DNA of 64,000 bases, taken from positions 372,001-436,000 of the forward strand of contig NZ_CP115543.1 of NCBI RefSeq assembly GCF_031834615.1. Direction: 5' to 3'. Position 1 is the stretch's first letter. Each line of letters begins with the position of its first letter. The translations under genes and the position numbers were made by a program. The notes below the pieces were generated by a model that was not told the DNA's origin, ran no database searches, and saw nothing but the letters and a program-made list of their open reading frames with translations. This stretch comes from Stenotrophomonas aracearum. Lineage in GTDB: Bacteria > Pseudomonadota > Gammaproteobacteria > Xanthomonadales > Xanthomonadaceae. Below are positions 16,761-26,220 of this stretch, piece after piece.

Positions 16761-18289
16761 CTAGCACGTTGAAGGATCAGCGAACGACATCCTGATACGG
16801 TTGTGGAGGCACTGAACGGTTCCACCGTAGGCCTGTGTTCGGCCACTCAACCGACCCATCGCCATGGTGACAGTGCTCCTGGACAGCCTGTGGCGAACGT
16901 CCGCTGCACCGATGGTAACCACCACGCCCCGGGTGGTTCCATGGCGACCGCATCTGGCGCGTATCATCAGGTTTCCCTTCTCGTGTTCCAGCAGCAGGGA
17001 AACTGCCTCTGTCATTGCGCGATAGACGTTGAGCTGAAGGTCCAGGTCCAACCGGCAGGGGTCGCCTGAAAGATGAAGCCGCTCCAGCCTCGCTGTCTGC
17101 TGCCAGGCATCACCGACTCCCCCGATCTGAAGGGCGAGGTAGAGCCCGACATGCTCCATGCTGGTTGGATAAACCATGCTGGTCTGCTCCCGGAACTTCC
17201 TCGAGTGAACGGTCGCAACGTGCAGAAGACTTGAGGCCATGTCGTGGTGTCCGCGAACTTTCAGCCAGTCGATGGTCTCGCTCAGCGCGGACTCAAGCCC
17301 GTCCCCGATCCGCCTCAGGTCCATTGCACGATTGCGGAGCTCGCGCTCACCCACGCTGTTGGAGGTGCGAGCGTTCGAGATGGCCTGCCGACCGGCGCTC
17401 GCATGGAACGTGCACTGATGGTAGAAGTGCGTGATCCGCGAGCCAAGGGCCAGGAGCGCAGTACCTGAGAGGGCTGCAATCAGCTGAACGTTGAACGATT
17501 CCAGATCAAACGAAGATGGAAGCCCGGTGACCGGGGTGCCAACTCGGACGAACAGATTCATCAAAGGCACTCCAAGGCTGCCCCCAGCCGTCCTTGAAGG
17601 CAGGTCAGCGCGATGACAGGCGCCGCCATCAGAAGTTGAGCAGTAGTTCTTTCGACTGAACCCTGAGGCAAAAGGATCGAGACGAAGCCGCAAGCCAGCA
17701 GTGCAAGTAAGCCGTATGTGGTACGTGAGTTCAGAAACGACGGCCAGTCGATATCCAACCGCTGTCTCCACAGCGCCGCCAGGGGTATGACCGTCAAGAT
17801 GGCTACGTAGTCGCCAAGCGTGCTTCTGAATGCAATCGCCACGATCCCTTCGGCGGGCGGTACAGGCCAAAGGAGATGGGCAATGATTACCGTTCCTGCT
17901 CCGATCAGCACTGCTGAAGCAGCTGCGACCGATAGCATCCATGTATCCGTCTGGCGAGCGACATGCCGCCGATGCAGGTAGACGACCCACGCCGCAGTTG
18001 GAAACTGAAACGCGGAGGAGATCAGGACCCAAGAGAGGCCATACTTCTCGATCAGGGGGAGTCTCAGGTGTCCATAGTAGGCATACTCGCCGAGCAACAA
18101 GTATGGCCAGAAGCGAGCAGGGCATAGGATCAGCGCTGCAACACGCACCCCTGCCGGTAGAAAGAACTGATCTAGTGAGACTTGCCTGGTCGCCCAGCAC
18201 GTCGTGGCGAACAGCGCAACAATGAGCAGCCCTTCGGGTAGGGTTCCTACAGCTGATCGAAACGCGTCTGAAACTTTCTGTGTCGACAT
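16761..18289 (-). pseudogene. MASE1-type membrane sensor with degenerate kinase domain, frameshifted
   Basis: Two frames together make one protein of about 509 residues. From ATG 18289 (GGAGG 6 nt upstream) a multi-helix MASE1-like sensor runs in one frame to a stop at 17561. The downstream frame, open from upstream of this point to 16761, continues the protein with LGVPLMNLFVRVG. Adding one G at TTGGAG (17572-17573) restores a continuous reading. The C-terminal third has an ATPase-like outline (YRAMTEAVSLLLE, then GRTQAYGGTVQ near the end) but lacks the N-box Asn and the usual phospho-His motif, so even the intact form may not be an active kinase. Mutation versus sequencing error cannot be separated here. 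Confidence 0.6.
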
Positions 18290-18650
18290 CCATACCCTCC
18301 GTAGGTCGGGAGATGTCGCAATTCGTCCGCGACGCACGCCCTTTCCGAGGGCGCGAAAGTAGCCACGGGGTGCCGCCTTCGCAATGAAGATTCGGACTTT
18401 TCAGACAAAGACGAAGCGGGTTGTCTGCTTCCATTGAACTGCGTCACACCGTAGGCATGATCCGCGTTCCAGAACGCGAGCATGAACCCAGCTATGGAGA
18501 TGACGTATTGAACACGTTGGTCATGGAATGTGGGTAGCATCATTCCGGATGATGCATCCGAAGCGTCGCCTTTCGCCCCATTCCGATATGCACCCATTCC
18601 GCGCGCTGCTGAACTGCCTGTACCCGCGTGTGCGGGCAATCAGGGAGCAG
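18290..18650. other. Intergenic region between sensor pseudogene and exported-protein gene
   Basis: 361 bp without a convincing gene. It holds the divergent promoters of its two neighbours. At 18534-18555 a GTAG-headed hairpin (GCATCAT / ATGATGC, 5-nt loop) resembles a diverged REP element. Base composition is less GC-rich than the window average. Confidence 0.45.
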
Positions 18651-19505
18651 ATGATGAAGAAGTTGTGGTGGCTGCTATTGGCCGCGTTGCCGTATCCGGC
18701 AGTGGCATCTATGGAAGACCCCGTGGCCCGGCCGTGTTACATGTGCACCGCCAGCGAGATGTATGAACGTGCAGAGTCGCTGGGGGTCGGCCAGCACTAC
18801 ATCTACGACGGCGCGAGTTGGACCAATATCCAGGGGTTCAATGTGACGGAGGTCGGTGGCCAGCGTGTGGCGACTCACTTCGTGCCGGAACCATGGATAC
18901 GCACGCAATACAACGCGTTGATGAGGATGTACGACGCGGGCACCGGGAGATTCGTGGACCAGTGGGGGACGGTGGACCTTCCGGCGCCCGGCTCGCCGCA
19001 CGGGTTCAATGCGCAGACCGCAACCGACACGGTGCTTTGGGGGCACCACGTAAGCGACCTGAATCCCAGTCACCCGGAGGCCAGGCAAACCGTGAATCGC
19101 CTGCTGTCGCGTGCGGTGCGCTTCTCGTTCCTCCACGCCGACACCGAGCACGGACGCATCCTGCGGTTCGAGTCGCAGGCGGATGGAAGGATGCCGTTGA
19201 TCTCCAAGCTCAACATCTTCCTCTTCCTGGGATGGGTGGAGTCGTTCTTCGACTACGACACCCGGCAATGGGTGTATCTGCGATCCAGCGACGGCAGCTA
19301 CCTGGTCCAGGAAAAGGCCGAGGATTTCCTCTATTCGGATGGTACTCCGCGTACTTTCACCTACACGCGGGAGTTTTTGCCTTACTTCCAGCAGCGTGCA
19401 GACTGGGCGGGTGTGGCGGTGGTCGGGCAGCCGCCGATGGGTTATCGCAATGCCAGTTACCGTTGCAGCATCAGGGAAGGGAAGCCCCTTTGCGAGTTGC
19501 TTTGA
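18651..19505 (+). CDS. Exported protein of unknown function
   Basis: 284 residues starting MMKKLWWLLLAALPYPAVAS, a clear signal peptide; AGGGAGCAG precedes the double ATG at 18651/18654. The mature protein opens with a Cys-x-x-Cys pair (RPCYMCTAS) and ends with two Cys (YRCSIREGKPLC), suggesting disulfides in the periplasm. The middle is rich in aromatic residues and charged turns. No known domain recognised. Right end of the accessory stretch that also holds the sensor pseudogene and the other exported protein. Confidence 0.65.
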   Translation: MMKKLWWLLLAALPYPAVASMEDPVARPCYMCTASEMYERAESLGVGQHYIYDGASWTNIQGFNVTEVGGQRVATHFVPEPWIRTQYNALMRMYDAGTGRFVDQWGTVDLPAPGSPHGFNAQTATDTVLWGHHVSDLNPSHPEARQTVNRLLSRAVRFSFLHADTEHGRILRFESQADGRMPLISKLNIFLFLGWVESFFDYDTRQWVYLRSSDGSYLVQEKAEDFLYSDGTPRTFTYTREFLPYFQQRADWAGVAVVGQPPMGYRNASYRCSIREGKPLCELL

Positions 19506-19536
19506 GCGGCGACGCGGCAAGTTCCGCATGACGCAG

Positions 19537-19564
19537 GACCGTGCCCCTCCGGGGGCACGGTCTT
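19537..19564. terminator. Hairpin between convergent genes
   Basis: Stem GACCGTGCCCC / GGGGCACGGTC with TCCG loop; only a short T stretch follows on the plus strand. Likely serves the exported-protein gene and the convergent permease gene. Confidence 0.6.
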
Positions 19565-19572
19565 ACCGCGCA

Positions 19573-20883
19573 TCAGGTTTCCCGCAACGCCGTAGTAATC
19601 GGCAACCGCGCCGCGCGCAGTGCCGGGAACAGCCCGCCAACCAGCCCGATCCCCAGCGCCCACTTCAAGCCGCTCCACAGCAGCTCGGGTGAGACCTTGA
19701 ACTGGAACACCACCTGGCTGAAGTTGCTGCCGATGGTGGAGACGCTGTAGCCGTTGAAGATGGCCCAGGCCACCAGCCCGCCCAACAGGCCGCCGATCAG
19801 CGCCAGCAGCATGGTCTCCAGCATGATCGCGGTGACCACCGGCACGCCACGGAAGCCGATGGCACGCATGGTGGCGATCTCGCGCGCACGGGTGGCCACT
19901 GCCGCGTACATGGTGTTGAGCGCACCGAACACCGCACCCACCGCCATGATCGCGCCGATCACCGTGCCCAGCACCTTGATCAGCGTGTTCAGTCCACCGC
20001 CCTGTTTGGCGTAGTACGCCTTGGTGGTTTCCACGTCCAGCTTCAGGCGCGGGTCGGCGGCAACGCCGGCCTTGAACTGCTTGAAGCCCGCTTCACCGTC
20101 GGTACGCACCGTGATCGACTGCCACGCACTGCGCTGGTAGGTATTGGCCAGGGTTTCTGCGTCCGTCCAGAGTTCCGAATCGTGCGCGTCGCCGGAGTTG
20201 AACACCCCGACCACCGTCCACTGCTGGTTGCCCAGGGTGAGCGTCTTGCCCACCTCCAGCCCACGGAATTGGCCCTGCGCACCTTTGCCGACCACGATCT
20301 CGCGCAGGCCGGGATTGAAGCGCCGGCCTTCGGTGATCTTGACCTTGTCGTGCACCGCCCAGGCCATTTCGCCCACGCCACGGAACTGCGCGTTGACGTC
20401 GGTGCCATCGCCCTTGGAGACCAGGTTCACCACCTGCGAGAGCTCCGGCGAGATCATCGGCTTGCCCTGCGCATCCTTGGCCACGCCCGGCACCGTGGAC
20501 AGCAGCGGCACCTGGTCGCGGGTGATCACCGAATTGGTTTCCGCCTGCGAACCGCCGCGCAGCACGATCGCGGTGCTCTCATCGCCGGTGCTGTTAAGCG
20601 TGGCCTGGAAGCCCTGGCCCATCGCCAGCATTGCCACCAGCACGCCGACCACGCCGGCAATGCCCACCACCACCACCGAGGACGCGCCCCAGCGCTGCGG
20701 CAGGCTGGCCACGCCGATCCGCGTGGCGGCCAGCGCCAGCCGCCCGCTGCGGGTCAGCAGCAGCCACAGCACCACCGCCGCAACCACCGCCAGTACCGCC
20801 GGCCACGGCAGGATGATCCACACCACCAGCGCCACCGCGAGCAGCAGCACCGACACCAGATTGCCCAACCATTGCTTCTTCAT
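19573..20883 (-). CDS. ABC transporter permease, FtsX/MacB type (second permease)
   Basis: 436 residues: two N-terminal hydrophobic segments (about 8-48), one more near residue 75, a periplasmic domain of about 190 residues, and three C-terminal helices ending in LRAARLPITTALRET, the FtsX-family close. It is last of four leftward genes (adaptor, ATPase, permease 1, permease 2), 11 bp after permease 1. Two unlike permeases imply a heterodimeric channel. Such tripartite systems export peptides, lipids or antibiotics; no substrate is indicated. Confidence 0.85.
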   Translation of the reverse strand: MKKQWLGNLVSVLLLAVALVVWIILPWPAVLAVVAAVVLWLLLTRSGRLALAATRIGVASLPQRWGASSVVVVGIAGVVGVLVAMLAMGQGFQATLNSTGDESTAIVLRGGSQAETNSVITRDQVPLLSTVPGVAKDAQGKPMISPELSQVVNLVSKGDGTDVNAQFRGVGEMAWAVHDKVKITEGRRFNPGLREIVVGKGAQGQFRGLEVGKTLTLGNQQWTVVGVFNSGDAHDSELWTDAETLANTYQRSAWQSITVRTDGEAGFKQFKAGVAADPRLKLDVETTKAYYAKQGGGLNTLIKVLGTVIGAIMAVGAVFGALNTMYAAVATRAREIATMRAIGFRGVPVVTAIMLETMLLALIGGLLGGLVAWAIFNGYSVSTIGSNFSQVVFQFKVSPELLWSGLKWALGIGLVGGLFPALRAARLPITTALRET

Positions 20884-20894
20884 GTCGGTTCTCC

Positions 20895-22052
20895 TCAGCG
20901 GCCCGCCAGGGCGTCGACGATCTTCAGCCGCTTGGCGCGCAGCGCCGGCAGCAGGCCCACCACCACGCCGATGACCAAGATCAGCGCCACGCCCATCGCC
21001 CAGGTCTGGGTCGGCACGTGCGGCGGCAGAAGGCCCTGTGTCTTCGGCGACAGGATCGGCAGGATGGTGGCGGCCAGGCCCATGCCGATTGCACCGCCAA
21101 GCCCGATCAGCAACACCGCCTCGATCATCACCAGCACCAGCACCGTGCTGTCCTTGAAGCCCAGCGTCTTCAGCGTGGCCAGCTCGGGCACGCGCTCGCG
21201 CACCGCCTGGGCCATGGTGTTGCCGGTGAGCAGCAGCAGGGTGAAGAACACCGCGCCCATGATCGAGGTGACGATCAGGCCGATATCGGCGAACTGTTTC
21301 ACGAACGCCTGCTGGAACGCCGACTCGGTCTGGGTCTTGGTTTCATGGTCGGAGTTGGCCGAGATCGCATCGATGGCCTGGGCCACGCGCGAGGCATGGT
21401 CCGGGTTGTCCAGGGTGACCGTGAACCAGCTGACCTGGTTCTTGATGTAGTCGTTGGACTCGTCGAAGTACTTCCAGTTCATCATCAACTGGCGCTCTTC
21501 ATTGGCCGCCAGGGTGCGGTCCTTGGAACGGAACACGCCCACCAGCTGCAGCGGCCAGTCGTTGCTGCCCCCGCGCGGGAAGATGGTGGCCTGCAGTGGA
21601 ATGGTGTCGCCGATCTTCCAGCCGAATTCCTTGGCCAGGGTCTCGCCGACCACCGCGCCGGTGCGGGTGTCCTGGAAGGCCTTGAGCTGGTCCGGCGGCA
21701 GCTGCAGCTCGCGGTACACGTCGAAGTAGTTCGGCGCCACCGAGAAGTTGGCGAAGAAGTTCTTCGGGTCCTGGTAGATGCCGCCGAACCACATGCCCGA
21801 GGTCACGTCCTTTACCCCGGGGACCTGGCGCACCTGCGGTTCCAGGCGGATCGGCAGCGACTGGGTGATGGACAGGCGCGAGGCCACGATCAGGCGGTTG
21901 GCGCCTTCCACGCTGCCACCGGAGCTGAAGGCCACGCGCACCGAGTCGAGCATGCCGAACAGCAGGAACGCGGCCACCACCGAAAGCAGGGTCAGCAGGG
22001 TCCGCGTCTTGCTGCGGAACAGCTGCGCCCATATGAGCGAGAAATACTTCAT
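20895..22052 (-). CDS. ABC transporter permease, FtsX/MacB type (first permease)
   Basis: 385 residues. One N-terminal helix (FSLIWAQLFRSKTRTLLTLL and following), a periplasmic domain to about residue 260, then three helices with IMGAVFFTLLLLTGNTMAQA and the ERVPELATLKTLGF turn characteristic of FtsX-like permeases. It ends in LRAKRLKIVDALAGR. It starts 14 bp after the ATPase gene. Together with the ATPase and the HlyD-like adaptor it forms an inner-membrane export unit. Confidence 0.87.
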   Translation of the reverse strand: MKYFSLIWAQLFRSKTRTLLTLLSVVAAFLLFGMLDSVRVAFSSGGSVEGANRLIVASRLSITQSLPIRLEPQVRQVPGVKDVTSGMWFGGIYQDPKNFFANFSVAPNYFDVYRELQLPPDQLKAFQDTRTGAVVGETLAKEFGWKIGDTIPLQATIFPRGGSNDWPLQLVGVFRSKDRTLAANEERQLMMNWKYFDESNDYIKNQVSWFTVTLDNPDHASRVAQAIDAISANSDHETKTQTESAFQQAFVKQFADIGLIVTSIMGAVFFTLLLLTGNTMAQAVRERVPELATLKTLGFKDSTVLVLVMIEAVLLIGLGGAIGMGLAATILPILSPKTQGLLPPHVPTQTWAMGVALILVIGVVVGLLPALRAKRLKIVDALAGR

Positions 22053-22066
22053 CGCAGTGACCTCCG

Positions 22067-22756
22067 TCAGTGGGCCGCAGGCGCGTCGGCCAGCTCGCCC
22101 TTGTCCAGGTGCACCGTATGCGTGGCGTACTCGGCGGCCTTGGGGTCATGGGTGACCATGATGATGGTCTTGCCGTGCTCGCGGTTGAGCTGCTGCAGCA
22201 GCAACAGGATCTCCTCGGCCGAGGCGCGGTCGAGGTCGCCGGTGGGTTCGTCGCAGATCAGGAAGGTCGGGTCGGACACGATCGCGCGGGCGATCGCCAC
22301 GCGCTGCTGCTGGCCGCCGGAAAGCTCGTTGGGGCGGTGGCTGCGGCGGTCGGCCAGGCCGACCAAGGTCAGCGCGATCTCGGCATTGCGCTTGCGCTGC
22401 GCCGCACCCAGGTGGGTCAGCAGCAGCGGCAGTTCCACGTTCTTCTGCGCGGTGAGCATCGGCATCAGGTTGTAGAACTGGAACACGAAGCCCACGTGGT
22501 GGCTGCGCCAGGTGGAGAGCTGGCCGCCGGACATGCGGTCGATGCGCTCGCCTTCGATCTCGATCTCGCCGCCGCTCGGCGTGTCCAGCCCGCCGATCAG
22601 GTTGAGCAGGGTGGTCTTGCCCGAGCCGGAGGGGCCCATCAGCGCGACGAAATCGCCCTTCTGGATGTCCAGGTCGATGCCGTGCAGGACCTGCACCTTC
22701 TCGGGGCCGCGCTGGTAGGTCTTGGTGATGTTGCGGAGCGAAACCAGGGTGGACAT
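22067..22756 (-). CDS. ABC transporter ATP-binding protein (MacB/LolD class)
   Basis: 229-residue cytoplasmic ATPase. Walker A GPSGSGKTT near residue 42, Q-loop FQFYNLMPMLT, signature LSGGQQQR near 142, Walker B FLICDEPTGDLD and switch His in VTHD. The LolD/MacB subfamily is indicated by the QFYNLMP and DLDRASAEEI segments. ATG at 22756 has GGAGAACC upstream. It energises the two permeases encoded immediately downstream. Confidence 0.93.
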   Translation of the reverse strand: MSTLVSLRNITKTYQRGPEKVQVLHGIDLDIQKGDFVALMGPSGSGKTTLLNLIGGLDTPSGGEIEIEGERIDRMSGGQLSTWRSHHVGFVFQFYNLMPMLTAQKNVELPLLLTHLGAAQRKRNAEIALTLVGLADRRSHRPNELSGGQQQRVAIARAIVSDPTFLICDEPTGDLDRASAEEILLLLQQLNREHGKTIIMVTHDPKAAEYATHTVHLDKGELADAPAAH

Positions 22757-22876
22757 GGGTGGTTCTCCGTAAATCGATGAAAGGAAAAAGTTCTCGGGCA
22801 GCCGCCCACGCGCGCGCCGGGACGGCACGGGAATCGCACTAGCTCGGCTCGCGACCAGGTCGCGGCACCGCCCTGC

Positions 22877-24124
22877 TTACTGCGGTTGCTTTTCCACTAC
22901 GGCACTGCCGTCGCGCAGTTCCGGGGGTGGGTTGTTGACCACCTGCTCGCCGGCGCTGAGGCCGGCAGTGACCTGGCGGTCGTTGTTGAGGGCCACGCCT
23001 ACCGTGACCGGCACCTGCTGCACGCGCTTGTCGTCGCCGACCACGAATGCCACGGTCTTCTGGTCGCGCTCGACCAGCGCCGAGGCCGGTACGCGCACGC
23101 CCTTGGGGGCAGCCGCCTGGGCCGGCGCGGCCGCTTCCAGGAAGCTCACCCGCACGCCCATTTCCGGCACGATGCGCGGGTCCTTCACCTTCAATTCGAT
23201 GCGCACCTTGACCGTGGCCTTGCCGCGGTCGGCAGTGGGAATGATGGCGATCACCTCGGCCGGGATCTTCCATTCCGGGTAGGCGTTGAGGGTGGCTTCC
23301 ACCGGCATCTTCGGCTGCACGCGGCCGATGAAGGCCTCGCCGACTTCGACTTCGATCTCCAGCGAATCCATGTCCACGATGGTGCCGATACCGGTACGGG
23401 TGAACCCGCCACCGGCCGACAGCGGCGAGACGATCTCACCCGGCTGCGCGGCCTTGGCGGTGACCACGCCGGAGAACGGCGCGCGCACGGTGTTGTTGTC
23501 GACCCCGAGCTCGGCGATGGCCAGCGCGTCGCCGGCCACGCGGGTGTTGCGTTCGGCGGTCTTGAGCTGGGCCCGCAGGCTGTCGCGCTGGGCCATGGCG
23601 AGGTCGTACTGCGAACGCGAAACCAGCTGCTGGCCGACCAGCTTCTGCAGGCGCCCGGCTTCGGCATCGGCCTGCGCCACCTGCGCCTTCAACCCGGCCA
23701 GCTGGCTGCGCGCTGCTTCCAGCTGCGAGGCCGAGAGGCTGCGCTGGGCGTTGGCGTCGATCGGGTCCAGGGTGGCCATGACCTGGCCTTCTTCCACCCG
23801 CATGCCTTCTTCGATCATCACCTCGCGGACCTTGCCGGTGATCTTGGCCGAGACCGTGGCCATGCGCCGGGCGACCACGTAGCCGCTGGCGTCGAGCACC
23901 GAGCTGCTGGCGGTGCCCTGCTGGATCGCCACCACCGGGACGGTGCTGACCTCGATCGGCCGTTCGCGGCCGAACAGGAACCAGGCGATACCGCCCAGCA
24001 CCAGCAGCGCGACGATGGCCAGCACGATCCACAGACCACGGCGGGGCGTACCCGACGGCGGCGGCGCCGAGGCCTTGTTGCGGTCGATGCGGAGTTCCTT
24101 GAGCAGTTCAGCGGATGCGTTCAT
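22877..24124 (-). CDS. HlyD/RND-type periplasmic adaptor subunit
   Basis: 415 residues, first gene of the exporter operon. Cytoplasmic tail, one transmembrane helix (about 30-50), then lipoyl half (SAKITGKVREVMIEEGMRVE), a coiled-coil hairpin of about 80 residues, the second lipoyl half (APFSGVVTAKAAQPGEIVSP), beta-barrel and membrane-proximal domain. This is the MacA-like architecture that bridges the inner-membrane pump to an outer-membrane channel. No TolC-like gene is present nearby. It is divergent from the sensor kinase gene across a 183-bp gap containing a palindrome. Confidence 0.9.
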   Translation of the reverse strand: MNASAELLKELRIDRNKASAPPPSGTPRRGLWIVLAIVALLVLGGIAWFLFGRERPIEVSTVPVVAIQQGTASSSVLDASGYVVARRMATVSAKITGKVREVMIEEGMRVEEGQVMATLDPIDANAQRSLSASQLEAARSQLAGLKAQVAQADAEAGRLQKLVGQQLVSRSQYDLAMAQRDSLRAQLKTAERNTRVAGDALAIAELGVDNNTVRAPFSGVVTAKAAQPGEIVSPLSAGGGFTRTGIGTIVDMDSLEIEVEVGEAFIGRVQPKMPVEATLNAYPEWKIPAEVIAIIPTADRGKATVKVRIELKVKDPRIVPEMGVRVSFLEAAAPAQAAAPKGVRVPASALVERDQKTVAFVVGDDKRVQQVPVTVGVALNNDRQVTAGLSAGEQVVNNPPPELRDGSAVVEKQPQ

Positions 24125-24234
24125 CGTGAGTCTGGACGTGGAATCGGGCCGAGTGTGACCGCAACCACCGTCACGGGCAATCCGGCGGGGTGCCGGGTGG
24201 GGCACAGAATGCCCGCCGGGCGGGGGTGCGGGCA

Positions 24235-24248
24235 GTGACAGCTGTCAC
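24235..24248. promoter_or_regulatory. 14-bp perfect palindrome in divergent promoter region
   Basis: GTGACAGCTGTCAC lies 60 bp before the kinase start and 111 bp before the adaptor start. Position and symmetry suit an operator for the response regulator encoded at 25516, acting on the exporter and on itself. Confidence 0.5.
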
Positions 24249-24307
24249 CTGCTTGGGGTGATCGGGGCCACTGGCCGGGCCGATGGCGACGCGCGAAGCT
24301 GGATGCC

Positions 24308-25519
24308 ATGATCGTTCCCGATCCCTTTGCCCAGGACGTTCCCGTGCTGTCCAGCTGGCTCTCCTCGCGTTTGCGCCCCGCACCCGACTCGGCCGTGGCC
24401 GACAACCTGCGCAGCGGCAAACCGGCCTGGTCCGACGCGGTGCACCTGCTGTGGACCGGCTGGGTGTTCCTGACCCCGATCTTCGGCGGCGGCTTTACCG
24501 CCACCTGGGTGTGGCTGACCGTGCTGACCTACCCGGTGTTCCTGGCGCTGTACGGCCGCCAGCTGCTGGCCCCGCGCCGGTACGCGCCGCGTTTTGCGCT
24601 GGCGATGGTGGCCATGGGCCTGGCGCTGCTGCCGTGGTACCCGTCGGGCATCAGCTACTTCATCTTCGGCTGCGTCACCCTGCGCGTGTGCCGCACCGGC
24701 AGCGCCCGGCGCTACCTGGCCCAGCTGGTGGCGCTCAATGCGCTGTTCGTGGGCATCGCGCTGTGGGTGGGCTACCAGTGGCAGCTGGTGGTGTGGATTC
24801 CGGCGATGGCGATGATCATCGGCATCATCGTCAACGTGGAAAGCACCAACAAGGACCGCGAGGCGGCGCTGCAGCTGTCGCAGGACGAGGTGCGCCGGCT
24901 GGCCGCCACCGCCGAGCGCGAACGCATCGGACGCGACCTGCACGACCTGCTGGGGCACACCCTGTCGCTGATCACCTTGAAGCTGGAGCTGTCGCGCAAG
25001 CTGTTCGACCGCGACCCGGAGCGCGCCCGCGCCGAAGTGACCGAGGCCGAGGCCATCGCCCGCCAGGCCTTGGCCGAGGTGCGCAGCGCGGTCACCGGCA
25101 TCCGCGCCAGCGACCTGGCCGCCGAGCTGGCGGCGGCGCGGCTGCTGCTGGAGTGCCAGCACGTACACCTGGACTACCCGCCGCCGCCGCCGATGCCGGT
25201 GGAGATCGAGCGCGGGCTGGCGCTGGTGCTGCGCGAAGCGGCCACCAACATCGTGCGCCACGCGCAGGCGCACCAGGCCTGGGTGGCGTTCGAGCAGGAC
25301 GGGCGCATGCTGTCCATGCAGATTCGCGATGACGGGCAGGGCGGCGTGCAGGTCGATGGCAATGGCCTGACCGGCATGCGCGAGCGGGTGGCGGCGTTGC
25401 GCGGCACCCTGCTGGTGACCTCGGTGCGCGGGCAGGGCACTACCGTGGCGGTGCAGGTACCGCTCCCGGCGGCGACGCGGTCGGTGCCGGCGGCGGCGCC
25501 AGTGGCGGTGATTCCATGA
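24308..25519 (+). CDS. Sensor histidine kinase, DesK/LiaS type
   Basis: 403 residues. A cytoplasmic N-terminus of about 40 residues, then a membrane domain of about five helices without a large extracellular loop (residues 45-175). A HisKA_3 dimerisation domain follows with phospho-acceptor His in RIGRDLHDLLGHTLSLIT (about 211), and an HATPase domain with LREAATNIVRHAQA and GNGLTGMRERV. Absence of an external domain suggests it senses the membrane itself, as DesK and LiaS do. It overlaps the response regulator gene by 4 bp and faces away from the exporter operon. Confidence 0.9.
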   Translation: MIVPDPFAQDVPVLSSWLSSRLRPAPDSAVADNLRSGKPAWSDAVHLLWTGWVFLTPIFGGGFTATWVWLTVLTYPVFLALYGRQLLAPRRYAPRFALAMVAMGLALLPWYPSGISYFIFGCVTLRVCRTGSARRYLAQLVALNALFVGIALWVGYQWQLVVWIPAMAMIIGIIVNVESTNKDREAALQLSQDEVRRLAATAERERIGRDLHDLLGHTLSLITLKLELSRKLFDRDPERARAEVTEAEAIARQALAEVRSAVTGIRASDLAAELAAARLLLECQHVHLDYPPPPPMPVEIERGLALVLREAATNIVRHAQAHQAWVAFEQDGRMLSMQIRDDGQGGVQVDGNGLTGMRERVAALRGTLLVTSVRGQGTTVAVQVPLPAATRSVPAAAPVAVIP

Positions 25520-26118
25520 TCCGCATCGTCCTCGCAGAAGACCAGGCCATGGTGCGCGGCGCGCTTTCCGCACTGCTCGGGTTGGAGCCGGACATCGAAG
25601 TGCTGGGCGCTGCCGCCGACGGTGAGGCGGCGTGGCGCATGGTCCAGCAGTTGAAGCCGGACATCCTGGTGACTGACATCGAGATGCCGGGATTGTCAGG
25701 GCTGGAGCTGGCGCAGCGCATCTCGCGGCACGAACTGCCAATCAAGGTGGTGATCGTGACCACCTTCGCGCGCTCGGGGTTCCTGCGCCGAGCGCTGGAT
25801 GCCGGCGTGTGCGGCTATCTGCTGAAGGACGCGCCGGCCGAGAAGCTGGCCGACGCATTGCGCCAGGTGCAGCACGGCGGCCGCGCCATCGACCCGCAAC
25901 TGGCGCTGGACGCGTGGTCGCAGGCCGACCCGCTGAACGACCGCGAACGCCAGGTGCTACGCCTGTCCGGCGACGGCCGCTCGGCCAGCGAGATCGCCAC
26001 CCAGCTGGGCCTGTCGCACGGCACCGTGCGCAATTATCTGTCCGAGTGCATCGGCAAGCTGGGGGTGGCCAATCGGATCGAGGCGTATCGGTTGGCAAGG
26101 CAGAAGGGTTGGTTGTAG
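25516..26118 (+). CDS. Response regulator, NarL/DesR type
   Basis: 200 residues: receiver domain with acidic pair near residue 9 (LAEDQAMVRG), phospho-acceptor Asp54 (ILVTDIEMPG) and Lys near 104, then a LuxR-type helix-turn-helix (LNDRERQVLRLSG, ASEIATQLGLSHGTVRNYLS). Translationally coupled to the kinase (ATGA). The likely target is the divergent ABC exporter; the palindrome at 24235 is the candidate site. The TAG stop is preceded by G (GTAG, 26115-26118) and followed by a weak GTTCC/GGAAC hairpin, possibly a decayed REP element. Confidence 0.92.
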   Translation: MIRIVLAEDQAMVRGALSALLGLEPDIEVLGAAADGEAAWRMVQQLKPDILVTDIEMPGLSGLELAQRISRHELPIKVVIVTTFARSGFLRRALDAGVCGYLLKDAPAEKLADALRQVQHGGRAIDPQLALDAWSQADPLNDRERQVLRLSGDGRSASEIATQLGLSHGTVRNYLSECIGKLGVANRIEAYRLARQKGWL

Positions 26119-26144
26119 GCGGGTTCCCACCTCGGAACGGACGG

Positions 26145-26168
26145 CGGACACGCATGGCGTGTCACTAC
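26145..26168 (-). repeat. SMAG/REP element, left arm of an inverted pair
   Basis: On the minus strand: GTAGTGACACGCC, AT, then GCGTGTC. Paired head-out with the copy at 26221 across about 50 bp. Confidence 0.8.
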
Positions 26169-26220
26169 GCCTTCGACGCGGACCGATCGCGCCCGACGTC
26201 ATCGAACGTCGTCCGACCGC

